DNA of 64,000 nt, taken from positions 62,001 through 126,000 of the forward strand of contig JAGIAR010000011.1 in the NCBI GenBank assembly GCA_017744735.1, written 5' to 3'. Every line of letters begins with the position of its first letter. The stretch's first letter is position 1. A program made the translations under genes and the position numbers. The DNA is from Novosphingobium sp. (lineage in GTDB: Bacteria > Pseudomonadota > Alphaproteobacteria > Sphingomonadales > Sphingomonadaceae). The notes beneath the pieces are model-generated. The model was not told where the DNA came from and searched no databases. It saw only the letters and a list, made by a program, of their open reading frames with translations. Below, piece by piece: positions 17,023-26,217 of this stretch.

Positions 17023-18693
17023 TCAGAACGAATAGCGCACGCCGAGCAGCGCCGCGCCGGTCAGGGTCTTCTCGTCGACGATATCGTCGTTCTTGACCCC
17101 ATCCAGGCTGACTGCCGCGGTGGCGGAAAGGTGCTGGGTGATATTGCGATAGTAATTGGCCGAAGCGCCGTAGCCGGTCGACTTGCCGGCATTGACGAGC
17201 CCGCTGTCGAGCCAGTTGACGTAGATGTTCGCGCCGAAGCCCGAATGTTCGTCGAGCCGCCCGCTGACATAGGCCGAGGCCCAAACGCTCTGGTCGGAGC
17301 GCCCGTTCGCATCGGCCAGGATCGTGCCTTCGGCACCGATATATTCGCGGTTGTCGTAGCCCGCGCCGATCCCCGCCTGGAGATGCCCGAACTTGACCCC
17401 GAAGGTTCCCGACACGCCCCGCGCGCGATAGGTGGATGAGCGGATTCCGTTGAGGATGCCGCCGATGCACTGGCCGCCCTGCAAGCTGGCCACGCAGCCG
17501 GTGATATCGCCCGAGATCGGGTTACGCACCACGTCGAAATCGGTCGGGAGATCGGCCAGTGCGGTGTTGATCTGGCCGCCGAAGCCGGAGATCGAATCGT
17601 ACACCCCGACGTTGAAGCTCGCCCGCGGGCTGGGGTTGTAGGACAGCGAGCCGTAATAGCTCATCGAGCCATAGCGCCGGCCCACATGCGCCTCCAGCGA
17701 GGTCCGTCGGCTCGGCCGCCAGACCACGCCGGCATCCCAGATCAGCCCGTCGGTCTGATAGGCGATCTTCCGTGCGGTGCTCTTGTCGGTGAGGTAGCGC
17801 CCGTCGGAGCCGATCTCGGGATTGCCGAGCCCGTCGCGCAGCACATCGCGGTTCGAGACCGTGACGTTTTCATAGCCGACCCCGCCGACCACTTCGAGCG
17901 ACGGCGAGAGCGGCATGCCGACGTCGCCGCGGACCCAGCGGTCCCTGACCCGCTGATCGAGGTTCGAAACGTCTTCCTGATAATAGCCGCCGCCAAGGCC
18001 GACGCCGACCGGGAGAATCGTGTTCGGCCTGAAGCCGACCCGCGCCTGCGCGTTCTGGACCACGCTCTGGTCGAACACGTCGATCGGGTCCGCGCCGGGC
18101 GCGGTGACCAGCGAATCCGGCTCCTCGACCTTGGCATAGCCGATCCGATAATGCCCCTGGACCTCCAGGTCGCCGGCATAGGTATGCAGCGAGGGCCCGG
18201 CATAGGCGGCGTAGATATTGCTGCGGCCCGGATTGTCGACGATCGGGCTGAGAATCGCGCCGCCGTTGCCGGTGACCCGGGTCTGTGCGGCGAGCCCGCC
18301 TGCCTCGAGCGTCAGCGCCTTGTTCGGCAGCACGCCCACGCCCACGCGCGCGATGCCGCTGAACAGATCGCCGTCGGGATCGCCCTCGCGCCAGCCGATC
18401 CGGCGTTCGTAGCGCAGCGAAACCGAGCCGGCGCTGTTGCGCCCCTGCACGTTCGCGTCCACCCCGGCGGCGACGCGGGTATAGGTCACGAAATCGTTGC
18501 CGGGCGAAAACTCCTGCGAGATTACCTGTGCGGCCTCGATATAGGGGCTGACATCGACGTGACGGTGCGGCGTGGTGTCTCCCTCCCCACCCTTGTCCTT
18601 GCCCTCATCCTGGGCGAAGGCAGCCTGGGGCATGGCCGAAGACAGGCCCAGAACGGCCAGCGCGAGCAGCAGCGTGGGGGCGATGCGGCGCAT
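17023..18693 (-). CDS. XrtA/PEP-CTERM system-associated outer membrane beta-barrel protein
   Basis: The 556-residue protein has a clear signal peptide (MRRIAPTLLLALAVLGLSSA, cleavage near AFAQ). A long series of amphipathic strands follows, ending in the outer-membrane signature VRYSF, with a terminal Phe. It matches the TIGR03016 family encoded with exosortase A loci. It could be a polysaccharide export channel or a diffusible-product porin, working with the Wza-type lipoprotein. The ATG at 18693 has a strong GGAGG six bases upstream. That site overlaps the last codons of the kinase gene, so translation of the two is coupled. Confidence 0.9.
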   Translation of the reverse strand: MRRIAPTLLLALAVLGLSSAMPQAAFAQDEGKDKGGEGDTTPHRHVDVSPYIEAAQVISQEFSPGNDFVTYTRVAAGVDANVQGRNSAGSVSLRYERRIGWREGDPDGDLFSGIARVGVGVLPNKALTLEAGGLAAQTRVTGNGGAILSPIVDNPGRSNIYAAYAGPSLHTYAGDLEVQGHYRIGYAKVEEPDSLVTAPGADPIDVFDQSVVQNAQARVGFRPNTILPVGVGLGGGYYQEDVSNLDQRVRDRWVRGDVGMPLSPSLEVVGGVGYENVTVSNRDVLRDGLGNPEIGSDGRYLTDKSTARKIAYQTDGLIWDAGVVWRPSRRTSLEAHVGRRYGSMSYYGSLSYNPSPRASFNVGVYDSISGFGGQINTALADLPTDFDVVRNPISGDITGCVASLQGGQCIGGILNGIRSSTYRARGVSGTFGVKFGHLQAGIGAGYDNREYIGAEGTILADANGRSDQSVWASAYVSGRLDEHSGFGANIYVNWLDSGLVNAGKSTGYGASANYYRNITQHLSATAAVSLDGVKNDDIVDEKTLTGAALLGVRYSF

Positions 18694-18694
18694 G

Positions 18695-19732
18695 TTACCC
18701 TCCGTATCCGTAATAGGAGCCGAAGCGGCGGCCGCTCGGGCTGAACATCGCCGCGTTGAGCAGCAGCTTGATGTCGGGACAGGTCGAAAGCAGGTGCAGC
18801 GCATCCTCGATCGCGCTCTGCCCCGTGGTGTCGGCGCGCACGATCAGCAGCGCCTGGCCGACGTATTTCGCCAGCTCCGCCGCCGGCGAGGCCGCGAGGG
18901 CGGGCGGCGAATCGAAGATCACCATCCGGTTGGGCGCGCCCTGCGTCAGCCGGTCGAGCACCTGCGCGGTGCGCTCCGACGCGAGATATTCGCTGTCGCG
19001 GGTGGTCTGGTTGCCCGCGGGCAGCACCGACAGCCCCGGAATATCGGTGCCGATCACGCAATCCTCGACCCGCAGCGACGGATCGGCCAGCGCGTCCATC
19101 AGCCCCGGCCCGCCCGGCAGGCCGAGCACCGACAGCACCGACGGCTTGGCGAAATCCGCATCGACCAGGAGCACTTCGCTGTCGCGCTCGGCGGCGATCG
19201 CCAGCGCGAGATTGACCGCGCAAAAGGTCTTGCCCTCGCCCGGCAGCGGCGAACAGATCAGCACGCGCTGAGCGTTGTGGATACCGCCGTGCTGGCCGTC
19301 GCGGGCCGCCTGCAGCAACTGCCGCTTCACGATGCGGAATTCCTCGAGCAGCGTGGTGACTGCGCCTTCGGGCTCGATCAGCCCCTGCTCGCGCAGATGC
19401 CCGCGATCGATCGCATGCTGCGGTCCGGTGAAGCGCACCGGCTGGACCGGGGCAACGGGCGCCTGCTCGGCCAGCGGAACCGGTTCGGGCGCCGCCGCCG
19501 GGGCGAAAGACGGCGCGGCGGGCGTCGGGGGCTCGGGCTTTTCGACCGCCGGGGGCTCGGCAGCAACGGCCGGAGGCGGCGGGCTGCGTCGAAGCCGCTG
19601 CGGCAGCCGCTCGGGCAGCGGTGCCGGCTTGAACGCCCCGCCGAGGTCGAACGTCCCTTCGGCCCGCTCGAACAGCGAAGCGCCGTCGGATTTTGCCTTC
19701 GGAGGCACCGGGATCTTGCTTTCTTCGCCCAT
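18695..19732 (-). CDS. XrtA-associated tyrosine autokinase (BY-kinase)
   Basis: The 345-residue protein is a cytoplasmic bacterial tyrosine kinase of the Wzc/CpsD type. The first 115 residues are Pro/Ala-rich and probably disordered. The kinase core has Walker A SPLPGEGKTFCAVNLA near 160, Walker A' LLVDADFAKPS and Walker B MVIFDSPPAL. The C-terminus GSYYGYGG gives only three tyrosines, a short cluster for autophosphorylation. It fits TIGR03018. It pairs with the separate chain-length protein, as in the two-protein arrangement of Gram-positives. Cycles of phosphorylation should control chain length and export. Confidence 0.92.
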   Translation of the reverse strand: MGEESKIPVPPKAKSDGASLFERAEGTFDLGGAFKPAPLPERLPQRLRRSPPPPAVAAEPPAVEKPEPPTPAAPSFAPAAAPEPVPLAEQAPVAPVQPVRFTGPQHAIDRGHLREQGLIEPEGAVTTLLEEFRIVKRQLLQAARDGQHGGIHNAQRVLICSPLPGEGKTFCAVNLALAIAAERDSEVLLVDADFAKPSVLSVLGLPGGPGLMDALADPSLRVEDCVIGTDIPGLSVLPAGNQTTRDSEYLASERTAQVLDRLTQGAPNRMVIFDSPPALAASPAAELAKYVGQALLIVRADTTGQSAIEDALHLLSTCPDIKLLLNAAMFSPSGRRFGSYYGYGG

Positions 19733-19742
19733 GTCCCCCTCC

Positions 19743-21263
19743 TCAGCCGACCATGCCGCGCTGGATGAATTCGACCGCCAGCAGGACCACGAACAGCCCG
19801 GCCAGCCCGCCCGCCCCGGCGGCGAACAGTTTCAGGCGCTTGAGCTTGAGCAGCCGGCTGGCTTCGGTGGTGACCTGCGAGATCGTGCCGATCACCGGCA
19901 GTTCGAAGGTGTTCTCGAGCTTGCTCGCGGTCGCGTAGGACGATCGCAGCATGCTCATGCCGTAACCCGCGCCGGCGCCGGCGCCGATGCCGAGCACCAG
20001 CACGCCGAACAGGAGCAGCGGGCGATTGGGCGCCGAAGGCTTGCGCGGCGACGTCGGCGGATCGACGATCTCGAACTTGATCGCGTTGCGCTCGTTCTCG
20101 ACCTGGCCGCGCAGACGCAGTTCCTCGCGGTCCTGCAGCAGCTTGTCGTACTGCTTGCGCAGCACATCGTAGTCGCGCCCGATCCGCTGGGCTTCGCCCG
20201 CGACACCGGGCTCCTGGGTCTGCGACGCGGTGACCTGCATAAGCTCCGACGCCAGCGCGGCCTTGCGCGACTGGAGCGCCTGGACGTTCGCCTGGCGTTC
20301 GGCCCGGATCGACAGGAGCGAGCTGTAGGCCGGGTTCGGCATGCCGCCCGAATTGCCCTGCTTCGCGGCCTGGATGCGAAGGTTGTCGATCTGCTTCTGC
20401 GCCGCGATCACATCGGGATGGTTGTCGGTCAGCCCACGCGCGCGCATGTCCGACAGGTTCGCCTCGGCCTGCATCAGCGCGCCCTGCGCGCCGCCGGCCT
20501 GCCCGGGGATCATCATCGTGCGCGGCGTGCCGGCAAGCTGGCCGTCGGCCGCAGCCAGCGCGCTCTGCGCAGCGGCGAGATCGGCGTCGACGCTGCGCAT
20601 CGCATCGCGCGTATTCTCGAGCTTCTGCGCGATCGCGGTCGGGCCGCCGATCATGTCGGGATGCTGCGCCTCGAACGCGAGCCGCTCCTGTTCGGCCGAC
20701 TCGAGCTGCTTCTGGCGGTCGGCCAATTGCTGGTCGAGGAAGTCGATCGTGTCGCGCATCTCGCCGCGGGTGCCGCCGAGGTTCTCCTCGCGGAAAATGT
20801 CGATCAGCTTCTGCACCACGTCCTGCGCAAGCTGGGCATTCTGCCCGTCGGACAGGTCGCTGCGGCCGCTGGTGGCCGAGATTTCGAACAGATTGGCCTG
20901 GGTGCTCTTGATCGAGATGGTCTCGGCCAGCTTCTCGACCGCGCTTTCCATCGCCCGGTCGCTGGTGACCTTCTCGCCCAGGCGGGTCGAGCGGATCACC
21001 TTTTCGAGATTGACCGCGCTGGTCAGCGTCTGGGTGACGCGGTCGATGTCCTTCTTGCGCTCGCCGGTGCCGATCCCGATCTGGTCGGCCAGTACATCGT
21101 CGAGCTGGACGAAGATCCGCGCGCGCGATTCATAGGTGTTCGGCACCATGGCTACCGCCAGCCAGCCGAGCAGGCACAGCCCCCAGGCGACCGCGAGCGC
21201 CAGCCAGCGCCGGTTCCACACCGACCACAGCGCCGCGCGCACTTCCTCGAGGATCGCGTTCAT
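19743..21263 (-). CDS. XrtA system polysaccharide chain-length determinant (Wzz-type PCP)
   Basis: The 506-residue protein has a membrane helix near residues 20-40, a large periplasmic part with heptad-rich coiled coil (about 165-410), and a PRKPSAPNRPLLL motif before the C-terminal helix near 420-440. That proline-rich motif is the PCP signature. A second hydrophobic stretch lies near the C-terminus (AAGAGGLAGLFVVLLAVEF). It matches TIGR03007. It sets polymer length in the periplasm and docks the tyrosine kinase encoded just downstream. Length and topology are normal for the family. Confidence 0.93.
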   Translation of the reverse strand: MNAILEEVRAALWSVWNRRWLALAVAWGLCLLGWLAVAMVPNTYESRARIFVQLDDVLADQIGIGTGERKKDIDRVTQTLTSAVNLEKVIRSTRLGEKVTSDRAMESAVEKLAETISIKSTQANLFEISATSGRSDLSDGQNAQLAQDVVQKLIDIFREENLGGTRGEMRDTIDFLDQQLADRQKQLESAEQERLAFEAQHPDMIGGPTAIAQKLENTRDAMRSVDADLAAAQSALAAADGQLAGTPRTMMIPGQAGGAQGALMQAEANLSDMRARGLTDNHPDVIAAQKQIDNLRIQAAKQGNSGGMPNPAYSSLLSIRAERQANVQALQSRKAALASELMQVTASQTQEPGVAGEAQRIGRDYDVLRKQYDKLLQDREELRLRGQVENERNAIKFEIVDPPTSPRKPSAPNRPLLLFGVLVLGIGAGAGAGYGMSMLRSSYATASKLENTFELPVIGTISQVTTEASRLLKLKRLKLFAAGAGGLAGLFVVLLAVEFIQRGMVG

Positions 21264-21285
21264 GTCCTGTGTCCCCCCGCCCGCT

Positions 21286-21927
21286 TCAGAACATGCTTTC
21301 GGGGATGATGATCACGTCGCCCGGCGCCAGCATCACATTGGCCTTGCTGTCGCCCTTCTTGAGCAAGTCCGACAGGCGCAGCGCGTATTCGGTCTGCTTG
21401 CCGGTTTCCTTGTCGAAGCGGATCAGCTTGGCGCGGTTGCCGCTGGCATATTCGCTGAGGCCGCCGACCGCGATCATCGCGTCGAGCAGCGTCATGTTCG
21501 CGCGATAGGGCAGCGAGGCGGGCTTCTCGGTCGCCCCGATCACGCGGACCTGCTGGCTGAAGGTACCGGCAAACTGGTTCACGATGACCGAGACCAGCGG
21601 ATCGGTGATGTATTGCGAAAGCTGCAGGCGGATGTCCTCCGCCAGCATCGACGGCGTCTTGCCCACCGCCGGCATGTCGGACACCAGCGGAGTGGTGATG
21701 CGACCGTCGGGGCGGACCTGCACCGAAGCGCCGAGCTCCGGGTTGCGCCAGACGTAGATGGTCAGTTGATCGAGCGGGCCGATCACATATTCTTCGCCCG
21801 GGCCTTCCTGCATCGCGACGAATTGCGCCGGCGGCAGCTTGGGGCCGCTGCTGGTCGCGCAGCCGGTCAGGGTCAGGCTGACAAGCGCAGCCCCCAGAAA
21901 CAGCCTCGCGGTCGTGGTCTTTCGCAT
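21286..21927 (-). CDS. XrtA/PEP-CTERM system exopolysaccharide export lipoprotein (Wza-type)
   Basis: The 213-residue protein is a short outer-membrane polysaccharide export lipoprotein. The signal peptide ends in the lipobox LTGC (Cys near residue 22). The Poly_export domain has YVIGPLDQLTIYVWRNPELG and RPDGRITTPLVSDMPAVGKT. A SLBB-like part follows with RVIGATEKPASLPYR and ends APGDVIIIPESMF. It fits TIGR03027. The protein lacks the long C-terminal barrel helix of E. coli Wza, as usual in this system, and may rely on the separate beta-barrel. It is the first gene of the operon, so the operon promoter must lie just upstream. Confidence 0.92.
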   Translation of the reverse strand: MRKTTTARLFLGAALVSLTLTGCATSSGPKLPPAQFVAMQEGPGEEYVIGPLDQLTIYVWRNPELGASVQVRPDGRITTPLVSDMPAVGKTPSMLAEDIRLQLSQYITDPLVSVIVNQFAGTFSQQVRVIGATEKPASLPYRANMTLLDAMIAVGGLSEYASGNRAKLIRFDKETGKQTEYALRLSDLLKKGDSKANVMLAPGDVIIIPESMF

Positions 21928-22118
21928 CGATACGTTCCCAAGCATTCATTCGGAGAAGATCGCCGGGGAGCGCTGCGCGCCGCCGGCATGCCCCCGTGGA
22001 TCCACGGGCCGTCTTCCCCGAAAAGGGTGAACATCTCGTTAGTCAAAAGCCCCAAATGCGTTGGTTTGCAGGGGGTTTTCCGGCGCTGTCCCGAAAAGGG
22101 ACCGGCCCGGAGGCAAGT
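21928..22118 (-). promoter_or_regulatory. Leader/promoter region of the exopolysaccharide operon, palindrome-rich
   Basis: This 191-base gap must carry the promoter of the ten-gene operon. It holds a perfect 16-base palindrome (CCCGTGGATCCACGGG, 21993-22008), a GTCCC-gaaaa-GGGAC hairpin (22088-22102), and two copies of CCCGAAAAGGG (22017-22027 and 22090-22100). A TTGACT that could be a -35 box is readable on the minus strand, but its -10 partner is poor. I looked for a sigma-54 GG-N10-GC site, as used in some PEP-CTERM systems, and did not find one. The hairpin nearest 22.1 kb could also help end the decarboxylase transcript. Confidence 0.4.
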
Positions 22119-23345
22119 CTAAACGAGAATTTCGCGCGCCGGACCCTGCCCCAGAAAGGCGCTCGGGCTGGCGGTGGCGCCATAGGCTCCGGCGCAGAAT
22201 ACCGCGACCAGATCGCCCGCTTCGGCGCGCGGCAGCAGCGCCTGGTCCGCCAGGCGGTCGAGCGGCGTGCACAGGCAGCCGACCACGTTCGCTTCCTCGG
22301 TCGCGGGTGCATCGAAATGCGATGCGATTGCCAGCGGGTAGTTGCGGCGCACCACCGTCCCGAAATTGCCCGACGCGGCGAGCTGGTGATGGAGACCTCC
22401 GTCGACGATCAGGAAAGTCTGGCCATGGCTGTCCTTGCGATCGACGATGCGCGTCAGATAGACCCCCGCCTCGCCCACCAGATAGCGCCCAAGTTCGATA
22501 CAGAACGCCGTACTCTCAAGAACTTGTGGAAGATTTTCGAAGCGTTCTCTCAATGCCGATCCGACCGCCGCAAGGTCGAGCGGACGATCGCCATGGAAGT
22601 AGGGGATCCCGAAGCCACCGCCCATGTTGAGCCGCGGCAGCGGCGTCCCGATTTCGGACGCGAGCCGCGCGGCGAGATCGAGCACATTGCCCTGCGCTTC
22701 GATCAGGGCGGATGCGTCGAGCGCCTGGCTTCCGGCGAAGATATGCAGCCCCCGCCAATCCGCCCCCTCCGCGATCAGTTCGCGCGCCAGGGCCGGCACG
22801 CGCTCGGCATCGAGACCGAAGGGCTTGGCGCCGCCGCCCATCTTCATGCCCGAGCCGCGCAGTTCGAAGTCGGGGTTAACCCGGATCGCAAGTCTAGGAA
22901 TTTGACCGATTTTATCCGCTATCCGAAGCGCCCGACGAGTTTCGTTGGCGGATTCGCAATTGAGCGTCACCCCGGCGGCGATCGCTGCCTCCAGCTCGTC
23001 GTCGCGCTTGCCCGGACCGGCGAAGCTGACCTCGTCGGCATCGATCCCGGCGGCAAGGACCATCGCCAGCTCCCCGCCCGAGGCAATGTCGAACCCGTCG
23101 ACCAATCCGGCCATTTCCAGCAGTACCGGTTCGAACGGATTGGCCTTCACCGCGTAATGGATCGCCAGCCGTTCGGGCATCGCTGCCCGCAGATCGGCGA
23201 CGCGCTGCCGGATCATGTCCCGCGAATAGACGAACAGCGGAGTCCCGCCGGCTTCGGCCACCAGCGCCGAGGCGGTTCGGCCGCCGACTGAAAGCTCACC
23301 TTCAATCGTTTGATAAGACGAGGAAATCGGACCAAGCGGCTTCAT
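22119..23345 (-). CDS. PLP-dependent decarboxylase, exosortase A system-associated
   Basis: The 408-residue protein is a fold-III (alanine racemase-like) decarboxylase related to LysA and ornithine decarboxylase. The PLP lysine is in IHYAVKANPFEPV (near residue 67). NMGGGFGIPY binds the phosphate, IELGRYLVGEAGVY and VDGGLHHQLA are conserved, and CAGAYGATASPSAF supplies the active-site Cys and Tyr region. It matches TIGR03099, whose substrate is unknown. It overlaps the acyl-CoA ligase gene by four bases, so the two should act in one pathway. Housekeeping LysA is less likely because of that context. Confidence 0.92.
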   Translation of the reverse strand: MKPLGPISSSYQTIEGELSVGGRTASALVAEAGGTPLFVYSRDMIRQRVADLRAAMPERLAIHYAVKANPFEPVLLEMAGLVDGFDIASGGELAMVLAAGIDADEVSFAGPGKRDDELEAAIAAGVTLNCESANETRRALRIADKIGQIPRLAIRVNPDFELRGSGMKMGGGAKPFGLDAERVPALARELIAEGADWRGLHIFAGSQALDASALIEAQGNVLDLAARLASEIGTPLPRLNMGGGFGIPYFHGDRPLDLAAVGSALRERFENLPQVLESTAFCIELGRYLVGEAGVYLTRIVDRKDSHGQTFLIVDGGLHHQLAASGNFGTVVRRNYPLAIASHFDAPATEEANVVGCLCTPLDRLADQALLPRAEAGDLVAVFCAGAYGATASPSAFLGQGPAREILV

Positions 23346-24886
23346 GCGGCAAGCTCCGTTGCGAGTTCCTGCGCCAGCGCCGTGCGGTCGATCTTGCCGT
23401 TCGGATTGAGCGGCATCGCCGTACGCCAGTGAATCGCCCTGGGCTGCATGAAATTGGGCAGTTCGCGGGTCAGCAGCCGGGGAAGCTGCTGCTCCGCCTC
23501 GGCAGCGCCTGCGGCCGGGCGCACGATCAGATGCACCGCCTGGCCCAGCCGCGCGTCGGGCACGCCCAGCGCGATCGCCTCGACGACGAGGCCGGTCGCC
23601 AGGGCGGCGTCCTCGATCTCCTGCGGCGAGATGCGGTTGCCCGCGCTCTTGATCATCGCGTCGCGCCGCCCGGCGAAATAGAGCAACCCGTCCCCATCGC
23701 GCAGCACCCGGTCGCCCGACCAGACGGCGCTACCGCCATAGCTCGACTCTTCGGGGGCCGGCTTGAACCGCTCGGCGGTCCGCGCGGCATCGTGCCAGTA
23801 TCCCTGCGCGACCAGGGGCCCGCAATGGACCAGCTCGCCTTCCTCGCCTGGCTCGGTAACCGCGCCATCGTCGCCGATCACCAGCACTTCGGCGAACGGG
23901 ATCGCCCGGCCCATCGAGGTGGGATGGGTATCGACCAGCGCGGGATCGAGAAAGGTCGAGCGGAACGCCTCGGTCAGCCCGTACATCGGGAACAGCCGCG
24001 CCTGCGGAAACAGGCCGCGCAATTTCGCGACCAGATCCACCGTCAACGCCCCGCCGCTGTTGGTCAGGCGGCGCAGCGGCGCAGCGGCTGCGACCGGCCA
24101 GTCCTGCTCCACCAGTTGCACCCACAGCGGCGGCACCGCCGCCAGCGTGGTGATCGCGTATTTCTCGCAGGCCTTCACCACGTCGCGCGCGGTGAGATAG
24201 TCGAGCGGGACGACGCTCGCCCCGGCGCGCCAGGCGCTGAGAAGCTGGTTCTGGCCATAGTCGAACGACAGCGGCAACACGCCGAGCACCACATCGTCGG
24301 GCTCGAACCCGAGGTAATGGGCCACGCTGACCGCGCCGAGCCAGAGGTTCGCATGGCTCAGCATCACTCCCTTGGGCTTGCCGGTCGAACCGCTGGTATA
24401 AAGAATTGCGCACAGCTCCGCAGGGTCGGCCGCCGATGGACCGAGCGACGCGCCGAGCGCTTCCGCATCGGCCCATGCCTGCATCTCCTCGATTCCCAGG
24501 CAATCCGCAGGCACATCGCCTCCACCCAGACTTGCGAGCCGCGCGGCATTGGCGATCACGAGGCTGGCCCCGCTGTCGGCAAGGATGTGCGCGACCTGAG
24601 CGTGTTTGAGCAGCGGGTTGACGGGCACGTGCACCAGCCCGGCGCGCGCCGCCGCCAGCGGCAACAGACAGGTCAGTTCCCCTTTGGCCGCCCAGCTTGC
24701 GACCCGGGCGCCATTTTCCGGCACGCGCGCCGCGAGCCAGCCCGCCAGCAGCGCGATACGCTCCCTTAAGGCCTTGTAGCTAAGAGTACCGCTCCGGAGC
24801 ACGAGCGCAGGCGCGTCGTCCGCCCCGAACAGGGGCAGGTGATCGAGCGGGCGGGCAACCGGATCGGGGACTACTGGCAACGGCAT
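23342..24886 (-). CDS. Acyl-CoA ligase (AMP-forming), exosortase A system-associated
   Basis: The 514-residue protein is an ANL-superfamily adenylating enzyme. The phosphate-binding loop is YTSGSTGKPKGVMLSH, MYGLTEAFRSTFLDP holds the A5 motif, GDRVLRDGDGLLYFAGRRD the hinge region, and NPNGKIDRTAL the catalytic C-terminal lysine. It fits TIGR03098. It activates an unknown acid as an adenylate, and the acyl carrier protein encoded divergently is a reasonable acceptor. I chose the ATG at 24886; a TTG at 24904 would add six residues. Only about 34 bases separate it from the divergent gene. Confidence 0.92.
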   Translation of the reverse strand: MPLPVVPDPVARPLDHLPLFGADDAPALVLRSGTLSYKALRERIALLAGWLAARVPENGARVASWAAKGELTCLLPLAAARAGLVHVPVNPLLKHAQVAHILADSGASLVIANAARLASLGGGDVPADCLGIEEMQAWADAEALGASLGPSAADPAELCAILYTSGSTGKPKGVMLSHANLWLGAVSVAHYLGFEPDDVVLGVLPLSFDYGQNQLLSAWRAGASVVPLDYLTARDVVKACEKYAITTLAAVPPLWVQLVEQDWPVAAAAPLRRLTNSGGALTVDLVAKLRGLFPQARLFPMYGLTEAFRSTFLDPALVDTHPTSMGRAIPFAEVLVIGDDGAVTEPGEEGELVHCGPLVAQGYWHDAARTAERFKPAPEESSYGGSAVWSGDRVLRDGDGLLYFAGRRDAMIKSAGNRISPQEIEDAALATGLVVEAIALGVPDARLGQAVHLIVRPAAGAAEAEQQLPRLLTRELPNFMQPRAIHWRTAMPLNPNGKIDRTALAQELATELAA

Positions 24887-24920
24887 TTTCCGAAAATAGG
24901 TCAATCAGGAGTTCAGTCGA

Positions 24921-25910
24921 GTGATCGCAGTCAGCTATCACGACAGGGTTAATGTCTTGCAAGCCATGGGCCTGGCAAGCGCCGCGCCGTTCGACCGCTC
25001 CGAATGGTTTACGCTGCTCGCCGAAGAGGGTGGACTCGAACCGGTGATCGTCAGCGCCCAAAACAGCAAACAGGCGGCAGCCCTGCCGCTCATGCGCGCG
25101 CGCGACGCGCTGGTGCCGCTGGCGAACTGGTACAATTTCACCTGGCGCGCCCTGGCGACTCCGGGGGCCGATCGCGAATCGCTGCTCGTCGCGATCGCGG
25201 CGAAATTGAAGGACCAGGGCGACCGGCTACTCCTATGGCCAGTGCCCGACGAGGACCTTTCCGCGACCGCGATCGCCGCCGCGTTCCGCTCGGCCGGCTG
25301 GGCGGTGATCCGCGAGCCCTGCGATACCAACCATATCTTGCGGATCGACGGGCGCAGTTACGAGGAATACCTCGCCGGGCGCCCCGGCCCGCTGCGCACC
25401 ACGCTGAAGCGCAAGGCCAAGAAGATCGCGGTGACCATCGCGGACAGCTTCGATCCCAAGGCCTGGCGCGATTACGAGGCGGTCTATCAATCGAGCTGGA
25501 AGCCCAGCGAAGGCAAGCCGGCGATGCTGCGCCGCTTCGCCGAACAGGAGGGCGCGGCCGGACGGCTACGGCTCGGCATCGCGCGCCACGACGGACGGGC
25601 GGTCGCGGCGCAGTTCTGGACGGTCGAGGACGGCACCGCCTTCATTCACAAGCTCGCCCATACCGAGGGCACCGAGCAGCTTTCGGCCGGCACGGTGCTG
25701 ACCGCCGCCCTGTTCGAACGGGTGATCGACACCGACAAGGTCGAGCTGGTCGATTTCGGCACCGGCGACGATCCCTACAAGAACCTCTGGATGGAAGAGA
25801 CCCGTCCCCGCTATCGCCTCGAATGCCTGCTGCCCGGTCGCCCGGCGAATTGGCTGCGGCTGGCGAAGGCGGGACTGCGCAAACTTGCCTCCGGAAGCCG
25901 CGCTGGCTAG
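24921..25910 (+). CDS. GNAT/FemAB-type acyltransferase (BcsL/CelD-like)
   Basis: The 329-residue protein belongs to the Acetyltransf_6/CelD-like group. The core has RPGPLRTTLKRKAKK, a basic stretch before strand 1. AVAAQFWTVEDGTAFIHKLAH, LSAGTVLTAALFERVI and VDFGTGDDPYKNLWMEE, the usual late motif, follow. Such proteins occur in many polysaccharide loci and are thought to transfer acyl or amino-acyl groups. It starts an operon with acyl carrier protein and two hydrolase-like genes. The carrier protein may supply its acyl donor; this is inference. Confidence 0.85.
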   Translation: MIAVSYHDRVNVLQAMGLASAAPFDRSEWFTLLAEEGGLEPVIVSAQNSKQAAALPLMRARDALVPLANWYNFTWRALATPGADRESLLVAIAAKLKDQGDRLLLWPVPDEDLSATAIAAAFRSAGWAVIREPCDTNHILRIDGRSYEEYLAGRPGPLRTTLKRKAKKIAVTIADSFDPKAWRDYEAVYQSSWKPSEGKPAMLRRFAEQEGAAGRLRLGIARHDGRAVAAQFWTVEDGTAFIHKLAHTEGTEQLSAGTVLTAALFERVIDTDKVELVDFGTGDDPYKNLWMEETRPRYRLECLLPGRPANWLRLAKAGLRKLASGSRAG

Positions 25911-25944
25911 AGCGGCGCGTCCTTCAGGGGTAGCTTCAGGTTCC

Positions 25945-26217
25945 ATGAGCAGTATTTCCGAACGCAGCGAGACCGATGCCGTGCTGCGCGCAATCCTTGC
26001 CGACGTGCTCGGGCTCGACGCCGCGCAGGTCGATGAATTCACTGCCGACACCGGCCTGTTCGGGGCGCTGCCCGAACTCGATTCGATGGCCGTCGCCGGC
26101 CTGCTGACCGAAATCGAGGATCGCCTGGACATCGTGATCGACGATGACGAGGTCGATGGCGAGATGCTCGAAACCTATGGTGGACTGCTTGCCTTCGCCG
26201 AAGCCAAAACCGGCTGA
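25945..26217 (+). CDS. Acyl carrier protein
   Basis: The 90-residue acidic protein has the four-helix acyl-carrier pattern with the phosphopantetheine serine in ELDSMAVAGLL (near residue 47). LTEIEDRLDIVIDDDEVDGE follows, typical of recognition helix II. It is not the fatty-acid synthase AcpP, which normally lies with fab genes. It belongs to the exosortase-linked set and probably carries the acid activated by the ligase. ATG at 25945 is preceded by CAGG; its stop is directly followed by the start of the next gene. Confidence 0.9.
   Translation: MSSISERSETDAVLRAILADVLGLDAAQVDEFTADTGLFGALPELDSMAVAGLLTEIEDRLDIVIDDDEVDGEMLETYGGLLAFAEAKTG

Noticed and set aside
14346..17096. A 916-codon plus-strand frame
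   Set aside because: Shadow of the FemAB-like, deacetylase and ATPase genes, crossing their boundaries; no domain recognised.
21928..22118. A sigma-54 promoter for the polysaccharide operon
   Set aside because: Some PEP-CTERM systems use the PrsK/PrsR and sigma-54 route, but no TGGCAC-N5-TTGC-like element with GG/GC spacing was found on the coding strand.
22119..23345. Housekeeping diaminopimelate decarboxylase (lysA)
   Set aside because: Overlap with the acyl-CoA ligase and the exosortase context fit the exosortase-associated decarboxylase family better.
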